Positions 7,944 to 16,256 of a DNA stretch of 64,000 bases are shown in pieces. The position numbers and the translations under genes are program-made. Under the pieces are notes generated by a model. The model had not been told where the DNA came from and ran no database searches. It was given only the letters and a program-made list of their open reading frames with translations. How positions within the stretch are numbered: position 1 is the first letter of the stretch; every line of letters starts with the position of its first letter. This DNA is from Herbaspirillum seropedicae (GTDB taxonomy: Bacteria; Pseudomonadota; Gammaproteobacteria; Burkholderiales; Burkholderiaceae_D): the NCBI RefSeq assembly GCF_001040945.1, contig NZ_CP011930.1:992001-1056000 (forward strand). Reading direction: 5' to 3'.

Positions 7944-8666
7944 CTATAGATTCGAAAAGCGAGGGAGTAAATCTTGATCGGCAAGGCGAATCTCAATCGC
8001 ATTTGCCACCTTGACATGCTCCTTGTTTTTTACCGAGAAGGTTTCATTCGGAACGCTGACGACGATTGTTCCTTTCCGCTTGTTGTCCTTGTCCAAAACT
8101 GGAATGAGCTCTGGAGCCTCTGGCACCTGTGCCGGTGTCAGGATCTCTGGCAAATACAGCATCCAGCCGACGCCAGGGTGATCTTCGAAAACCGCATGTC
8201 GGGTTGCATAGGGTGGGGGGCTGACCTGAATAAATGGCGCAGGAAAGATCTCTAGAAGTGTATTGATAATCTGAACGATATTTTCCTTTTTCTCTAGTGC
8301 TTGCACCCCCTTGGAATTCAGCTCGAAAGATGACCTTGAGTGATTAGAAGCAATTGACAATTTGTGCAATAAAACAGCACCGCCGTCATCTTCCTTTCCG
8401 TTCCACACACCTAATATTCTAAATTTTTCAGATGGATCAGCTTTTTCTTCTTCGTGAAAAATAGCAACGGCCGCTGGTGACGGCCCATTCTTATCAAACG
8501 CGACGTTGCGCCGCGCGTTATCTGGCGTGTCTGCAGGTGGGCACCAGTCCTCAAGCGGCATACCTATGGTGTCCAATAGCATAGCCACTTGCCAAAGTTG
8601 CTTAAGGTGTTCGTAAATGCTGGGAAGGCTTTCGATACCAGATCGATAGGGGAATTTGATATTCAT
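7944..8666 (-). CDS. Imm52-like immunity protein (TsiT-type) for the adjacent T6SS nuclease
   Basis: A 240-residue cytoplasmic protein (no signal peptide) that resembles the Imm52 family, the usual partner of Tox-REase-5 toxins. Visible landmarks are an acidic, tryptophan-containing LEDWCPPADTPDNARRNVAFD near residue 40, FRILGVWNGKEDDGGAVL near 85-100, and an aromatic HPGVGWMLYLPEIL near 165-180. It starts 4 bases after the toxin gene ends, so the two are co-translated. Its role would be to bind and silence the nuclease in the producer. The family assignment is by pattern and position, with no alignment run. Confidence 0.65.
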   Translation of the reverse strand: MNIKFPYRSGIESLPSIYEHLKQLWQVAMLLDTIGMPLEDWCPPADTPDNARRNVAFDKNGPSPAAVAIFHEEEKADPSEKFRILGVWNGKEDDGGAVLLHKLSIASNHSRSSFELNSKGVQALEKKENIVQIINTLLEIFPAPFIQVSPPPYATRHAVFEDHPGVGWMLYLPEILTPAQVPEAPELIPVLDKDNKRKGTIVVSVPNETFSVKNKEHVKVANAIEIRLADQDLLPRFSNL

Positions 8667-8670
8667 CTGA

Positions 8671-9258
8671 TTAGGGCATAAAAATTACTGTTATTGGTAG
8701 TCCGTCGTTGCGAAATAGGTCTTTCATGTGGTCGGCGACGAATTTTTCCATAAAATACCAATTGAGCCTGGCGGGGGGGGATGCTGCGGTAACACTACCT
8801 TGCTTTTCTGCTTGCTTCCGCAGTTTTCTATATCCTGTGAAAGAGAAAAAGAACTTTGGCGTGTCCGTCTCTTGATTAAAAAATTGGGCATATCGCGCCT
8901 TGGCTTCCTGCAAGAGACATTCAGCTGAGCGAAAGCCATCGAAGTCCACGCCAGAAAATGCCCATTCCGTATTGGGTGCGAAACCTGTCACTCGCGCCTG
9001 ATACTCACGAGAGATATCGGACATATTCCACTTTCGAGACACTAGCGCCCCGCCGTCTGGCGGACATTTCTTGCATTTCTCACTCTGCTTTGCCACGTCA
9101 ACTTGAGCAAGCGGCTTGCTTTCAGCTTCTTCAGCATTCTTGGAGTTCGAATACACCGCAGCGGCGCCGCCCGCTGCGACAGCAGAGCTAACCAACCTAA
9201 TCCAGGCCAAAACTTCCGCAGAAATGGCGGGAAGCAAAGGGATAGCTGGAAAGCCCAT
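8671..9258 (-). CDS. T6SS effector with Tox-REase-5-like nuclease domain (TseT-type)
   Basis: A 195-residue candidate antibacterial nuclease. Residues 10-36 are hydrophobic and could interact with the spike or a membrane. CKKCPP at 62-67 opens the toxin domain. The C-terminal part has the restriction-endonuclease-like signature: EYQ around 85-87, GVDFDGF at 103-109 and QEAKARY at 117-123, with D105/D107, E118 and K120 as likely catalytic residues. In P. aeruginosa TseT the same domain is delivered through a PAAR protein, a DUF4123 chaperone and a co-chaperone, all of which are upstream here. Confidence 0.7.
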   Translation of the reverse strand: MGFPAIPLLPAISAEVLAWIRLVSSAVAAGGAAAVYSNSKNAEEAESKPLAQVDVAKQSEKCKKCPPDGGALVSRKWNMSDISREYQARVTGFAPNTEWAFSGVDFDGFRSAECLLQEAKARYAQFFNQETDTPKFFFSFTGYRKLRKQAEKQGSVTAASPPARLNWYFMEKFVADHMKDLFRNDGLPITVIFMP

Positions 9259-9260
9259 GT

Positions 9261-9623
9261 TTATTCCTCTTCTTGTTGTGACGTACGAGCGAAGTAACGC
9301 AGCACGTCTTTCATATCATTTAACCGCTGTTCGGGCGTAGCACCGGGCTTGCTCAAGTATTGCTGTGTACCTGGCTGTTCGAAGATGCCGGGATAGTCGG
9401 CGGACATGTACATCATGTAGATGAGCGAAGGCGTTTCCGTAAAGCTCAGGGTCAGCCCATTGTCATAAGCAGCACGCATGCGGGCGATGATTTCCGAGCG
9501 ACCAGGCTGCGCTTGTAGATCAGGGCGGTCGACCAAGAATTCATCTGCGACCGCTGCAACAAAGTTGTCCGCATCCCGAGCCTGCAGCTTTTGAAATTGT
9601 TCTTCAGTGATCTTGAGCATCAT
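9261..9623 (-). CDS. T6SS effector co-adaptor (co-TecT-like)
   Basis: A small helical protein of about 120 residues (MMLKITEEQFQKLQ at the start) encoded between a DUF4123 adaptor and a Tox-REase-5 effector. In P. aeruginosa the gene in this position encodes the co-chaperone that binds the DUF4123 chaperone and releases it from the effector. Starts at ATG 9623 or 9620, or TTG 9632, are possible; all overlap the end of the DUF4123 gene, which argues for translational coupling. The function is inferred from position and general character. Confidence 0.6.
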   Translation of the reverse strand: MMLKITEEQFQKLQARDADNFVAAVADEFLVDRPDLQAQPGRSEIIARMRAAYDNGLTLSFTETPSLIYMMYMSADYPGIFEQPGTQQYLSKPGATPEQRLNDMKDVLRYFARTSQQEEE

Positions 9624-10110
9624 GCCTTCCAATTCGCACGCGACGACCCTCCCTCAACAGCAGCCATTCAGTAATCCCCTCGAACAGATAGCGGCGCTGC
9701 GTCTCATCGAAATCTCGTGCTGCACTGGCCAATGCACGTGGGTCCCACAGACGCAGCAATGCCAGCCGGCCATCGGGTAGCTCCATTTGCATACGGGATT
9801 GGAGGGCGTGCGCCAGCGCGTCTAGTTCCATCGTTGTGATAATCCATGACACTGATGCAACCCTTGTCTCCAGTAGCGCCGCGTGGCTGACCAGATCGAA
9901 CGGCGCGCTTTCAGCATCGAGAAGCCAAGGGCCAGAAGGCGCGAGATGTTCATCCACTGTACCGATGAAGAGCCCGCGCACGCTCGGGCTTTCTTCCAGC
10001 GCCTGTTCGTGATGTTGATGGTAGTGAAAGCCATCGACCAAGGCATAGAGTCTGAGCTGCGGCGTGGCCGTCCGTAATTGCGCCAGCCGGTACTTGATCT
10101 CGGAAGGCAT
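9604..10110 (-). CDS. DUF4123 T6SS effector chaperone/adaptor (TecT-like)
   Basis: About 168 residues with the DUF4123 hallmark near the N-terminus (LYALVDGFHYHQHHEQAL) followed by LFIGTVDEHLAPSGPWLLD and, later, VSWIITTMELDALAHALQ. DUF4123 proteins load specific effectors onto VgrG or PAAR spikes. The chosen ATG at 10110 shares a base with the stop of the PAAR gene (TGATG). The longer frame to 10161 would overlap PAAR by 52 bases and has no better ribosome-binding site. Confidence 0.75.
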   Translation of the reverse strand: MPSEIKYRLAQLRTATPQLRLYALVDGFHYHQHHEQALEESPSVRGLFIGTVDEHLAPSGPWLLDAESAPFDLVSHAALLETRVASVSWIITTMELDALAHALQSRMQMELPDGRLALLRLWDPRALASAARDFDETQRRYLFEGITEWLLLREGRRVRIGRHDAQDH

Positions 10111-10523
10111 CAGTCGCGCACGATCATGGTTGCGCCGGCCTTGGCGGCATTCATCAGACAACTAAGGCAGATACCTGATTCGACCGGGGCGGCGGGATTA
10201 GCCTTAGCCAGGTTAGCGGCGTCGGCAGCAGTGCCCGCAGTCGAACCAACTTCTTGTTGCGCTGCATGGGTGGTGAGGGCCTGAGTGGCGATCAGGATGG
10301 CTCCACACGCGGTGCGGTCCCCGTCGCGAGCCGGCGCCTTGCCATTAGTGATCATGTCTTCTGCGCCGGAGGTAATGGCGAACGTCCCTTTGCAGCGTGG
10401 GCAGGTGGTGAGGTCGCCTATGCTCGCCACGGCCTTGCCGTGGATCAGAAAGGACTGGTCACCACTGATGACGGTCCCGCCGTGGCTGGTCTTGTCTCCA
10501 ACGGTGATGAAAGGACGACTCAT
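10110..10523 (-). CDS. PAAR-repeat spike-tip protein
   Basis: A 137-residue PAAR protein that would cap the VgrG trimer and carry the downstream nuclease. The PAAR core is at residues 1-75: GDKTSHGGTVISGD, then VASIGDLTTCPRCKG, then a C-terminal ARDGDRTACGAIL, with the histidine and cysteines that bind zinc at the tip. A tail of about 55 residues with an alanine-rich segment follows (QEVGSTAGTAADAANLAKAN), possibly the effector docking part. It is the first gene of the five-gene leftward operon. Confidence 0.88.
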   Translation of the reverse strand: MSRPFITVGDKTSHGGTVISGDQSFLIHGKAVASIGDLTTCPRCKGTFAITSGAEDMITNGKAPARDGDRTACGAILIATQALTTHAAQQEVGSTAGTAADAANLAKANPAAPVESGICLSCLMNAAKAGATMIVRD

Positions 10524-10947
10524 GTTTCCCCCGCCAGGGTTATCGATGACGCACGAAGCGTGCGCTGTTGTGCTGGCTTTGATGGGAGGTGGCGCGAATT
10601 GTTCCCAGTCAATGAGAAGACGTTCTAAAGGGCCTTAGGCGACCTTAGGTTGGATTGGCGGGGCGAGGGGAGAGACTATGAATGTTGCTATTTTGTAATT
10701 TTTGGGGCTTTTTCAGCCCGGCGCGCGCGGTTGCCCCCACCCCGCGCCTGCTCGCTACATACGTCGGTTTTGACTCAGATTTGCGTCAAGCCCCGAAGCA
10801 CGTCTTGCCTGACCCGCTGGCCCGCCTGACGGTCACCAAATTTGACGCATTTTGACGCATGCAACTAACAAAGCCCTTACCTTATACTCCCGTAATACAA
10901 GATTTACTTTTGCCATTTAATTACCTTTTATTTCCCACAGGATTTTT
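10524..10947. other. Divergent intergenic region with repeated TTGACGCA motifs
   Basis: This 424-base gap separates the PAAR operon (left) from the DUF262-HEPN pair (right) and must hold both promoters. TTGACTCA (10770-10777) and TGCGTCAA (10782-10789) form a near-perfect inverted repeat. A tandem 10-bp duplication (TTTGACGCAT) follows at 10841-10860. The motif therefore occurs four times in 90 bases and may bind a repressor of the right-hand module. No coding sequence is convincing here. Confidence 0.45.
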
Positions 10948-12063
10948 ATGCTTTTTAGAGAAATTGAGACGGCGCAGCGGCACGTGCGGACCGACGCATA
11001 TCAGATGTCAATCGGTGAAATAGTCACCATGTATGAAAACAGGGAGATCATCATTGACCCTGAATTCCAACGACTCTTCCGTTGGAGCATCGGGCAGAAA
11101 TCGAAGTTAATCGAGTCGATTCTCCTTGGGATACCTCTTCCATCAATTTTTGTGTTTGAGAAAGAGGACGGGAGTTGGGAGCTCATTGATGGCTTACAGC
11201 GGATTTCCACTATTCTTGAATTCATGGGGAAGCTTCGACAACCCGACGGCGAGATCGGGGCACCCTCGGTCTTAGAGGCGACGAAATATCTACCGTCCCT
11301 TCGTAATGCAGTTTGGGACAAATCAGAGGCAATCGAAAGCGTTTCGTTAGATGAGCAAATGCCATTAGATAGAAGTTTTCAACTTGCAGTCCGCAGAGCT
11401 CGTTTAGGCGTTGAAATTCTGAAACGACCTAGTGACGACCATACTAAGTACGACCTATTTCAGCGACTGAATTCTGGAGGTTCGCAGGCCAACTCGCAGG
11501 AATTGCGAAATTGCATCATGTTGATGGTGAACCGCGACTACTTCCGCACTATCAAGGCCGCAGCTGAATCCGCGGTGTTTCAGCAGATCTTGGGTATCAG
11601 CGAAGAACAGTCCGAGCGGCAGCGTCACATGGAAATGGCGGTTCGCTTCCTCGTGCATACGGGTGTTGATTATGACGGCACGCTCGACGTGGAGGAGTTT
11701 ATAGATGAAGGTGTTGTAGCCTTAGCTCAGCGACCGGAGGCAATTGAAAGTGTCAGCCGAATTCCTTCGACTTTTGGTCTTCTTCATGAGGCACTGCAGG
11801 TAGACGCCCTACGTCGATTCCAAGATGGTCGACATATCGGACGCGTTAGCTTGGTTGGATTGGAATGCGTGGCAGTCGGGGTCGCTCGGAATCTCGATAG
11901 CATCCTTGCACTGGGCGCTCCCGCAGCGGCGGAATTTGTAAAGCTAAAGGCTCGAGAGCTTTGGGCACAGCCAGAATGTGAAACTTTCATATCGCCAGGC
12001 CTTCGCGGAACTACAAGATTACAACGTACGATTCCATTTGGAACACATTGGTTCTGTCCATGA
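10948..12063 (+). CDS. DUF262 (ParB/GmrSD-like) domain protein
   Basis: A 371-residue protein with an N-terminal DUF262 domain. The diagnostic motifs are IDPEFQRLFRW (36-46) and LIDGLQRISTI (79-89). The DGxQR box is the nucleotide-binding/hydrolysis signature shared with the GmrS half of type IV restriction enzymes and with BrxU. No C-terminal DUF1524 HNH nuclease is present, so any nuclease must be supplied by the partner. The last codons overlap the HEPN gene (ATGA), implying a two-gene operon. Base composition is visibly more AT-rich than the flanking metabolic genes, consistent with recent acquisition. Confidence 0.85.
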   Translation: MLFREIETAQRHVRTDAYQMSIGEIVTMYENREIIIDPEFQRLFRWSIGQKSKLIESILLGIPLPSIFVFEKEDGSWELIDGLQRISTILEFMGKLRQPDGEIGAPSVLEATKYLPSLRNAVWDKSEAIESVSLDEQMPLDRSFQLAVRRARLGVEILKRPSDDHTKYDLFQRLNSGGSQANSQELRNCIMLMVNRDYFRTIKAAAESAVFQQILGISEEQSERQRHMEMAVRFLVHTGVDYDGTLDVEEFIDEGVVALAQRPEAIESVSRIPSTFGLLHEALQVDALRRFQDGRHIGRVSLVGLECVAVGVARNLDSILALGAPAAAEFVKLKARELWAQPECETFISPGLRGTTRLQRTIPFGTHWFCP

Positions 12064-12707
12064 GCAAGCCGTTCACTGATTCCGACTTTTCACAGCAAAT
12101 TACTGAGGAGCGCACTTGGAGAATCCGTGAAATCACCGATCTCAAATCGGCGATAAATCGCGGGGATGCGACGTTACAAAGGGTTCTGCTAAGAGCTCTG
12201 GTGGCAATTTGCTACGCACATTGGGAAGGCTACGTTAGATTCTCCGCGCGAAAGTACATGGAGCACGTTGCGTTACGGAAACTGCCTTATAGTGGGCTTC
12301 ACGGGCAGTTTTTAAGAAATCTTTTTTTGCCCAGGCTTGCCGCGCTGAGCTCCTCAAAAACGAGCTTGAGTGATCGCTGCCGGCTCGTCGAGGACATACT
12401 GTCCTCGTCCGACCGTCGCTTTAGCCAACTCAATGATGATCTGATCAATACGAAATCAAATTTGAATTTCGAAGTCTTTTCTGACATCTGTTTAGTCTGC
12501 GGTATTGAAACCACCAGTTTCCAAGACACGGAGACGTTTATAGATGTTTCTTTGCTCAAACGAAGAAATTCGATTGCGCACGGGGAAGATACATTAATTG
12601 GTTTGAGTGAGTTGGACACCATCGTCAACAACTCGATTGACCTAATGCGTAGGTTTGGCGATCTTCTCGAAAATCACGTCGTGCTCAAAGCATACAAGGC
12701 GGTGTGA
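12060..12707 (+). CDS. HEPN-like nuclease, MAE_28990/MAE_18760 family
   Basis: A 215-residue, helix-rich protein. The C-terminal RRNSIAHGE (168-176) contains the HEPN Rx4-6H catalytic signature (R169, H174) found in metal-independent RNases. YAHWEGYVRFS at 52-62 is typical of the MAE_28990/MAE_18760 branch. The ATG at 12060 lies inside the stop of the DUF262 gene (ATGA, 4-base overlap); a start at 12048 is possible but poorer. HEPN RNases are common effectors in abortive-infection and toxin-antitoxin modules, so this is the likely toxic component. That role is inferred. Confidence 0.82.
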   Translation: MSKPFTDSDFSQQITEERTWRIREITDLKSAINRGDATLQRVLLRALVAICYAHWEGYVRFSARKYMEHVALRKLPYSGLHGQFLRNLFLPRLAALSSSKTSLSDRCRLVEDILSSSDRRFSQLNDDLINTKSNLNFEVFSDICLVCGIETTSFQDTETFIDVSLLKRRNSIAHGEDTLIGLSELDTIVNNSIDLMRRFGDLLENHVVLKAYKAV

Positions 12708-13070
12708 CAAATGTCTCTCACGAAAATGTTCGCTGTTTAAGATTTAGCGGCAAAATCTCCGCGGAGATATTCGTGGGCGACGTTCGAGTTTCCTGCCTTG
12801 ATTTAAGCCGCGGCCGATCAACCTAGCCGTATACTAGGAAGAGCAAAGCGGCGTTGTAGAACGCGATTAAAGGTCGACATGCCATGGAAATAAGCACTAC
12901 GAGGGCACCTGCGGGCCTCGATTGCGGAGCAAAATCAGCATGCCTTGTTGATATTTATAAATTCCCTCGCAGATTCTTAATCAACAGGGCAGGCGGCTAA
13001 GCTAGTTTCACACGCTGTTTCCGAATAACAAATCCTGCCCAGGATTTCGAGAGATAATTCCCAGCTTGCT
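12708..13070. other. Intergenic, no gene seen
   Basis: AT-rich stretch between the HEPN gene and the left 205-bp repeat. I see no supported gene. A leftward open frame over 12977-13378 runs antisense through the repeat and is judged spurious. Confidence 0.5.
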
Positions 13071-13180
13071 TGCTGGGGAATATTTTGCCCAAACGAGCGC
13101 AAAACCGCGAATTGGCGCACTGTATGCGTAACCAGTGGCCCGCGTCGGATGGGTCTTTGCGGCGTGCCGTCAACATGCGC

Positions 13181-13232
13181 TTTTGACTCATAATCCGTTG
13201 GTGCCGTATTCGACTCACGGGGAGGGCTGCCA
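13181..13232 (+). pseudogene. tRNA 3' remnant (CAT-anticodon-like)
   Basis: The bases contain an anticodon-loop-like CTCATAA, then a T-arm (CCGTA-TTCGACT-CACGG, one mismatch) and end in CCA. No D-arm or 5' acceptor strand is recognisable upstream, so this is a relic and not a functional tRNA. The CTCATAA loop would fit tRNA-Met or tRNA-Ile2. Confidence 0.5.
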
Positions 13233-13246
13233 CTATCTAAAGGGGG

Positions 13247-13275
13247 ATTCCGAGAGATCGGAGTCCCTTTTTTTT
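13247..13275 (+). terminator. Rho-independent terminator at the end of the left repeat
   Basis: GGGATTCCGA and TCGGAGTCCC pair around a short GAGA loop and are followed by eight T residues. The structure is conserved, with compensating and minor changes, in the right repeat copy. Confidence 0.75.
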
Positions 13276-13374
13276 CAGCTGAAAGTAGTGCGTCACAATC
13301 AGCGAACGCGAGGTGGTTCTTGTTTGCCGGCGTCAGGTAGGTATGGACATGTTGAATAGTCATCGTGAACAACA

Positions 13375-14424
13375 TCAACCGCAGCGCTGTGAATCAACCA
13401 CCCTGACCTGCAATAAGTCCCGCCGATAAACCCCAGGGCTTTTTCCCGTCCACTTGCGAAAGGCCCGATGGAATGCACTGGCTTCCGTGAAACCAAGCTG
13501 CGCAGCTATTGCAGCCACGCTGAGTTCGTTTGCTCCGAGCAGCGTCTGGGCGATGCCGCTGCGTATTTCATCTTTGAGGGAGGCATAGCTTTGTCCTTCG
13601 TCACGCAGGCGACGTCGCAGGGTGGCTGGCGATACGCCGAGCCGCTCGGCCATTGCTTCGAAGTCCGTCCAGTCGGTGGGAGACGATTGCTTCAGACAGG
13701 CGCGCAGCCTGGTGACCCACCCGGTGTCATGACGATATCGCACCAGAAGGTTGGCCGGCACATCCCGCAGGAAGGGCTTCAGCGCGGCGTCAGAGCGGAT
13801 CACCGGAAGATCAAGATAGATGGACTCGAAGCTCAGGCAGCATCGAGGCTTGTTGAAGTTGACGGGCACCCCGAAGAATTCCAGATAATCAGGCCTTCCT
13901 TCCGGCAGAGCGCAGGAAAAGTCGATGCACTGCAAGGGAATGCGCCGGCCTACCAGCCAGCAGGCCAGTCCGAGCAGCAGTAGCAAGAAAGTCCGGTAGG
14001 CAAAGGCAGGATAGGGCGACCTGTTCTTGATCAGGATGATATGGGCCTTGCCGTCATCGATCCGCAATTCGCCATACGGTTCATCCAGTACGATGCGCAG
14101 GAAGCGCAAGGCCCGGCGCAATGCCTGTCCCAGCGACTCTGCATGCAGCACGGCATGGCACAGCAAGGTGAAGCTTCCCTGGCGCATGGGACGCGCCGAC
14201 AGGCCGAAGAACTCATCGTCCGTGATGCGCGCGATAGCCAGCCACAACGCTCCATATTGCTCCGCGCTGACCGGCCCGACCTCATCCGTGGTCAATCCCG
14301 CCTCCTGCAGCACTGGCTCGGTGTCATATCCTTGCCTCACCAGGCAGCCCAAGGCGTCTTCCACAAATGAGAAAGGGATGGGAGCCGTGTCGCAGGTCTT
14401 TTTCAACATGGTAAATCCGATCAA
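13375..14424 (-). CDS. AraC-family regulator (OruR/ArgR-like N-terminal domain), divergent from the acyl-CoA operon
   Basis: A 349-residue regulator with the arabinose-binding-like N-terminal domain (residues about 20-200; GPVSAEQYGALWLAIARITDDEFFGL is typical) and a C-terminal double helix-turn-helix. The first HTH covers MAERLGVSPATLRRRL and the second AAIAAQLGFTEASAFHRAFRKWTGKSPGVYR. It is transcribed away from the acyl-CoA synthetase gene across a 113-base gap and most likely controls that operon in response to its acid or acyl-CoA substrate. The start may be the inner ATG at 14409. Confidence 0.9.
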   Translation of the reverse strand: MIGFTMLKKTCDTAPIPFSFVEDALGCLVRQGYDTEPVLQEAGLTTDEVGPVSAEQYGALWLAIARITDDEFFGLSARPMRQGSFTLLCHAVLHAESLGQALRRALRFLRIVLDEPYGELRIDDGKAHIILIKNRSPYPAFAYRTFLLLLLGLACWLVGRRIPLQCIDFSCALPEGRPDYLEFFGVPVNFNKPRCCLSFESIYLDLPVIRSDAALKPFLRDVPANLLVRYRHDTGWVTRLRACLKQSSPTDWTDFEAMAERLGVSPATLRRRLRDEGQSYASLKDEIRSGIAQTLLGANELSVAAIAAQLGFTEASAFHRAFRKWTGKSPGVYRRDLLQVRVVDSQRCG

Positions 14425-14537
14425 GGAATCAGCAGCTATTTGTCATTGATTGCAATGTTTTGCCGGCCTAGTATCTATTGCCATACACATTGAAGTCACG
14501 AGTGTAAGCGCAAAAAATACAAAGTGGAGACGACATC

Positions 14538-16208
14538 ATGCCTGAGCTTATCCCCGCGCCGCGCCAGCCGGACTATGCAGACGTCTATGCAGGATTTCGC
14601 ATCGAGACGCTGCGAGAGCAGTTTCAAGGAGACTTCGAGACCGGCATCAATGCCTGTGTCGAGTGCTGTGACCGGCATGTCAAGGGAGATAACATCGCCC
14701 TGGAGTTCGTCTCCCTGCATGGCGAGCATCAACAGTACAGTTTTGCGCAGGTACGCTCGATGGCGGCACGGGTGGCCAATCTGCTCAGGCAGCAAGGCAT
14801 CCAGCCGGGCCAGATCGTGGCCGGGATGCTGCCGCGCACGCCGGAGCTGTTGGCTACGGTGCTGGGCACGCTGCGCGCCGGCGCGGTGTACCAGCCCCTC
14901 TTTACGGCCTTCGGACCGAAGGCGATAGAACATCGGCTGGCGCTGAGCGGCGCCAGCCTGATCGTCACCAATGTGGCCAACCGGGATAAGCTCGATGAGA
15001 TTGCCAATTGTCCCCAAGTCTGCACGGTCAGGGAAAGCAACGATCCCCTGCGTGCCGGTGACATCGATTTCCGCGCTGCTGTGGACGCCCAGTCGGATGA
15101 CTTCGCGCCGGTCCTGCGCAGCGGCGCCGACCTGATGCTCATGATGTCCACCTCCGGCACCACGGGTGCGGCCAAGGGTGTGCCGGTGCCCTTGTCGGCG
15201 CTGCAGGCGTTCTCGGTCTACATGCGCGAGGCAGTCGGCTTGCTGCCGCAGGACAAATTCTGGAACATGGCCGATCCGGGCTGGGCCTATGGCCTCTATT
15301 ACGCGATCATCGGCCCGTTGGCCATCGGCCACGGCATCACCTTCAACGAAGCCGCATTTACCGTCAGCGGGACTTACGAGACCATCCGCCGCCTGGGTAT
15401 CACCAGCCTGGCCGGTGCGCCCACGGCCTATCGCATGATGATGGCCGCAGGCGAGGAGGCCGCCGCCAGTGTCAAAGGCAGGCTGCGCGCGGTCAGCAGT
15501 GCCGGTGAACCATTGAACGCCGAGGTGGTGCGCTGGTTCGCCAGCGCCCTGGATGTCCCCATCCATGACCATTACGGACAGACCGAGCTGGGCATGGTGG
15601 TCAACAACCATCACGCCTTGCGACATGAGGTCGTGCCAGGATCGGCCGGCTTTGCCATGCCAGGGTATCGCGTCGTGGTGCTCGACGAGAACCACCAGGA
15701 GCTTGGTGCGAACCAGCCAGGCGAGCTGGCCATCGACATCGCGAGATCGCCGCTGTACTGGTTTTCCGGTTACTGGAAGCAGGATACGCCTGCCATTGCC
15801 CACGGCTATTACTCCACTGGCGACAACGTCGAGCTGGAGCCCAACGGCAGCATCAGTTTCATTGGACGCTCCGACGATGTCATTACCTCGGCGGGCTATC
15901 GTATCGGGCCGTTCGATGTCGAAAGCGCACTGCTGGAGCACCCGGCGGTGGCTGACGTGGCCGTCATCGGCCTGCCGGACCCGGAGCGTACCGAGATCGT
16001 CAAGGCCTTCGTGGTCCTCTCGGACCAGTTCAAGGCCAGCGATGCATTGAGGGAACAATTGGCGCAACACGTCAAACGGCGTCTTTCCGCCCACGCCTAT
16101 CCACGCGCCATCGAGTTTCTCGACGCCCTGCCCAAGACGCCCAGCGGCAAGCTGCAGCGTTTCGTGCTGCGCAAGATGGAGGCGGACCGGCGCGCTGGCC
16201 ATCCCTGA
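14538..16208 (+). CDS. AMP-forming acyl-CoA synthetase
   Basis: A 556-residue member of the ANL superfamily, close to the acetyl/medium-chain acyl-CoA synthetase branch. The P-loop STSGTTGAAKG is at about 204-214, the adenylate motif HDHYGQTELG near 346-355, YYSTGDN near 423, and the catalytic lysine K538 in KTPSGKLQ. It would activate a carboxylic acid to its CoA thioester at the expense of ATP. It leads a four-gene operon (synthetase, SDR, thiolase, acyl-CoA dehydrogenase). Given the nitrile-degradation operon nearby, a short or branched acid released by the amidase is a plausible substrate. The ribosome-binding site is GGAG, 9 bases before ATG. Confidence 0.88.
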   Translation: MPELIPAPRQPDYADVYAGFRIETLREQFQGDFETGINACVECCDRHVKGDNIALEFVSLHGEHQQYSFAQVRSMAARVANLLRQQGIQPGQIVAGMLPRTPELLATVLGTLRAGAVYQPLFTAFGPKAIEHRLALSGASLIVTNVANRDKLDEIANCPQVCTVRESNDPLRAGDIDFRAAVDAQSDDFAPVLRSGADLMLMMSTSGTTGAAKGVPVPLSALQAFSVYMREAVGLLPQDKFWNMADPGWAYGLYYAIIGPLAIGHGITFNEAAFTVSGTYETIRRLGITSLAGAPTAYRMMMAAGEEAAASVKGRLRAVSSAGEPLNAEVVRWFASALDVPIHDHYGQTELGMVVNNHHALRHEVVPGSAGFAMPGYRVVVLDENHQELGANQPGELAIDIARSPLYWFSGYWKQDTPAIAHGYYSTGDNVELEPNGSISFIGRSDDVITSAGYRIGPFDVESALLEHPAVADVAVIGLPDPERTEIVKAFVVLSDQFKASDALREQLAQHVKRRLSAHAYPRAIEFLDALPKTPSGKLQRFVLRKMEADRRAGHP

Positions 16209-16256
16209 AACGCGCGGGTCGCGTTTGATTCAATCGAGAATAAGCGAGGAGAGACA

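Larger units (their letters stand above)
13071..13275 (+). repeat. Left copy of a ~205-bp direct repeat (tRNA 3' remnant plus terminator)
   Basis: This sequence recurs in the same orientation at 32846-33050 with roughly 90 percent identity by eye. Both copies start with TGCTGGGGA and share about 110 bases of unique sequence, a tRNA-like 3' part and a terminator hairpin. The right copy lies 19.8 kb away, so the pair brackets the aldoxime/nitrile and beta-oxidation genes. No integrase lies inside, so this may be an old island, a duplication scar or a dispersed repeat. Confidence 0.8.

Noticed and set aside
13181-13232. Functional tRNA gene
   Set aside because: No D-arm or 5' acceptor strand, and the T-stem has a mismatch.
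12977-13378. Minus-strand ORF through the left repeat, with a look-alike at 32796-33116
   Set aside because: Both run antisense through the tRNA remnant and terminator. The similarity is due to the DNA repeat and not to protein conservation.
14496-16202. Minus-strand open frame of 568 codons opposite the acyl-CoA synthetase
   Set aside because: Shadow of a clear ANL enzyme; no start signal and no domain pattern.
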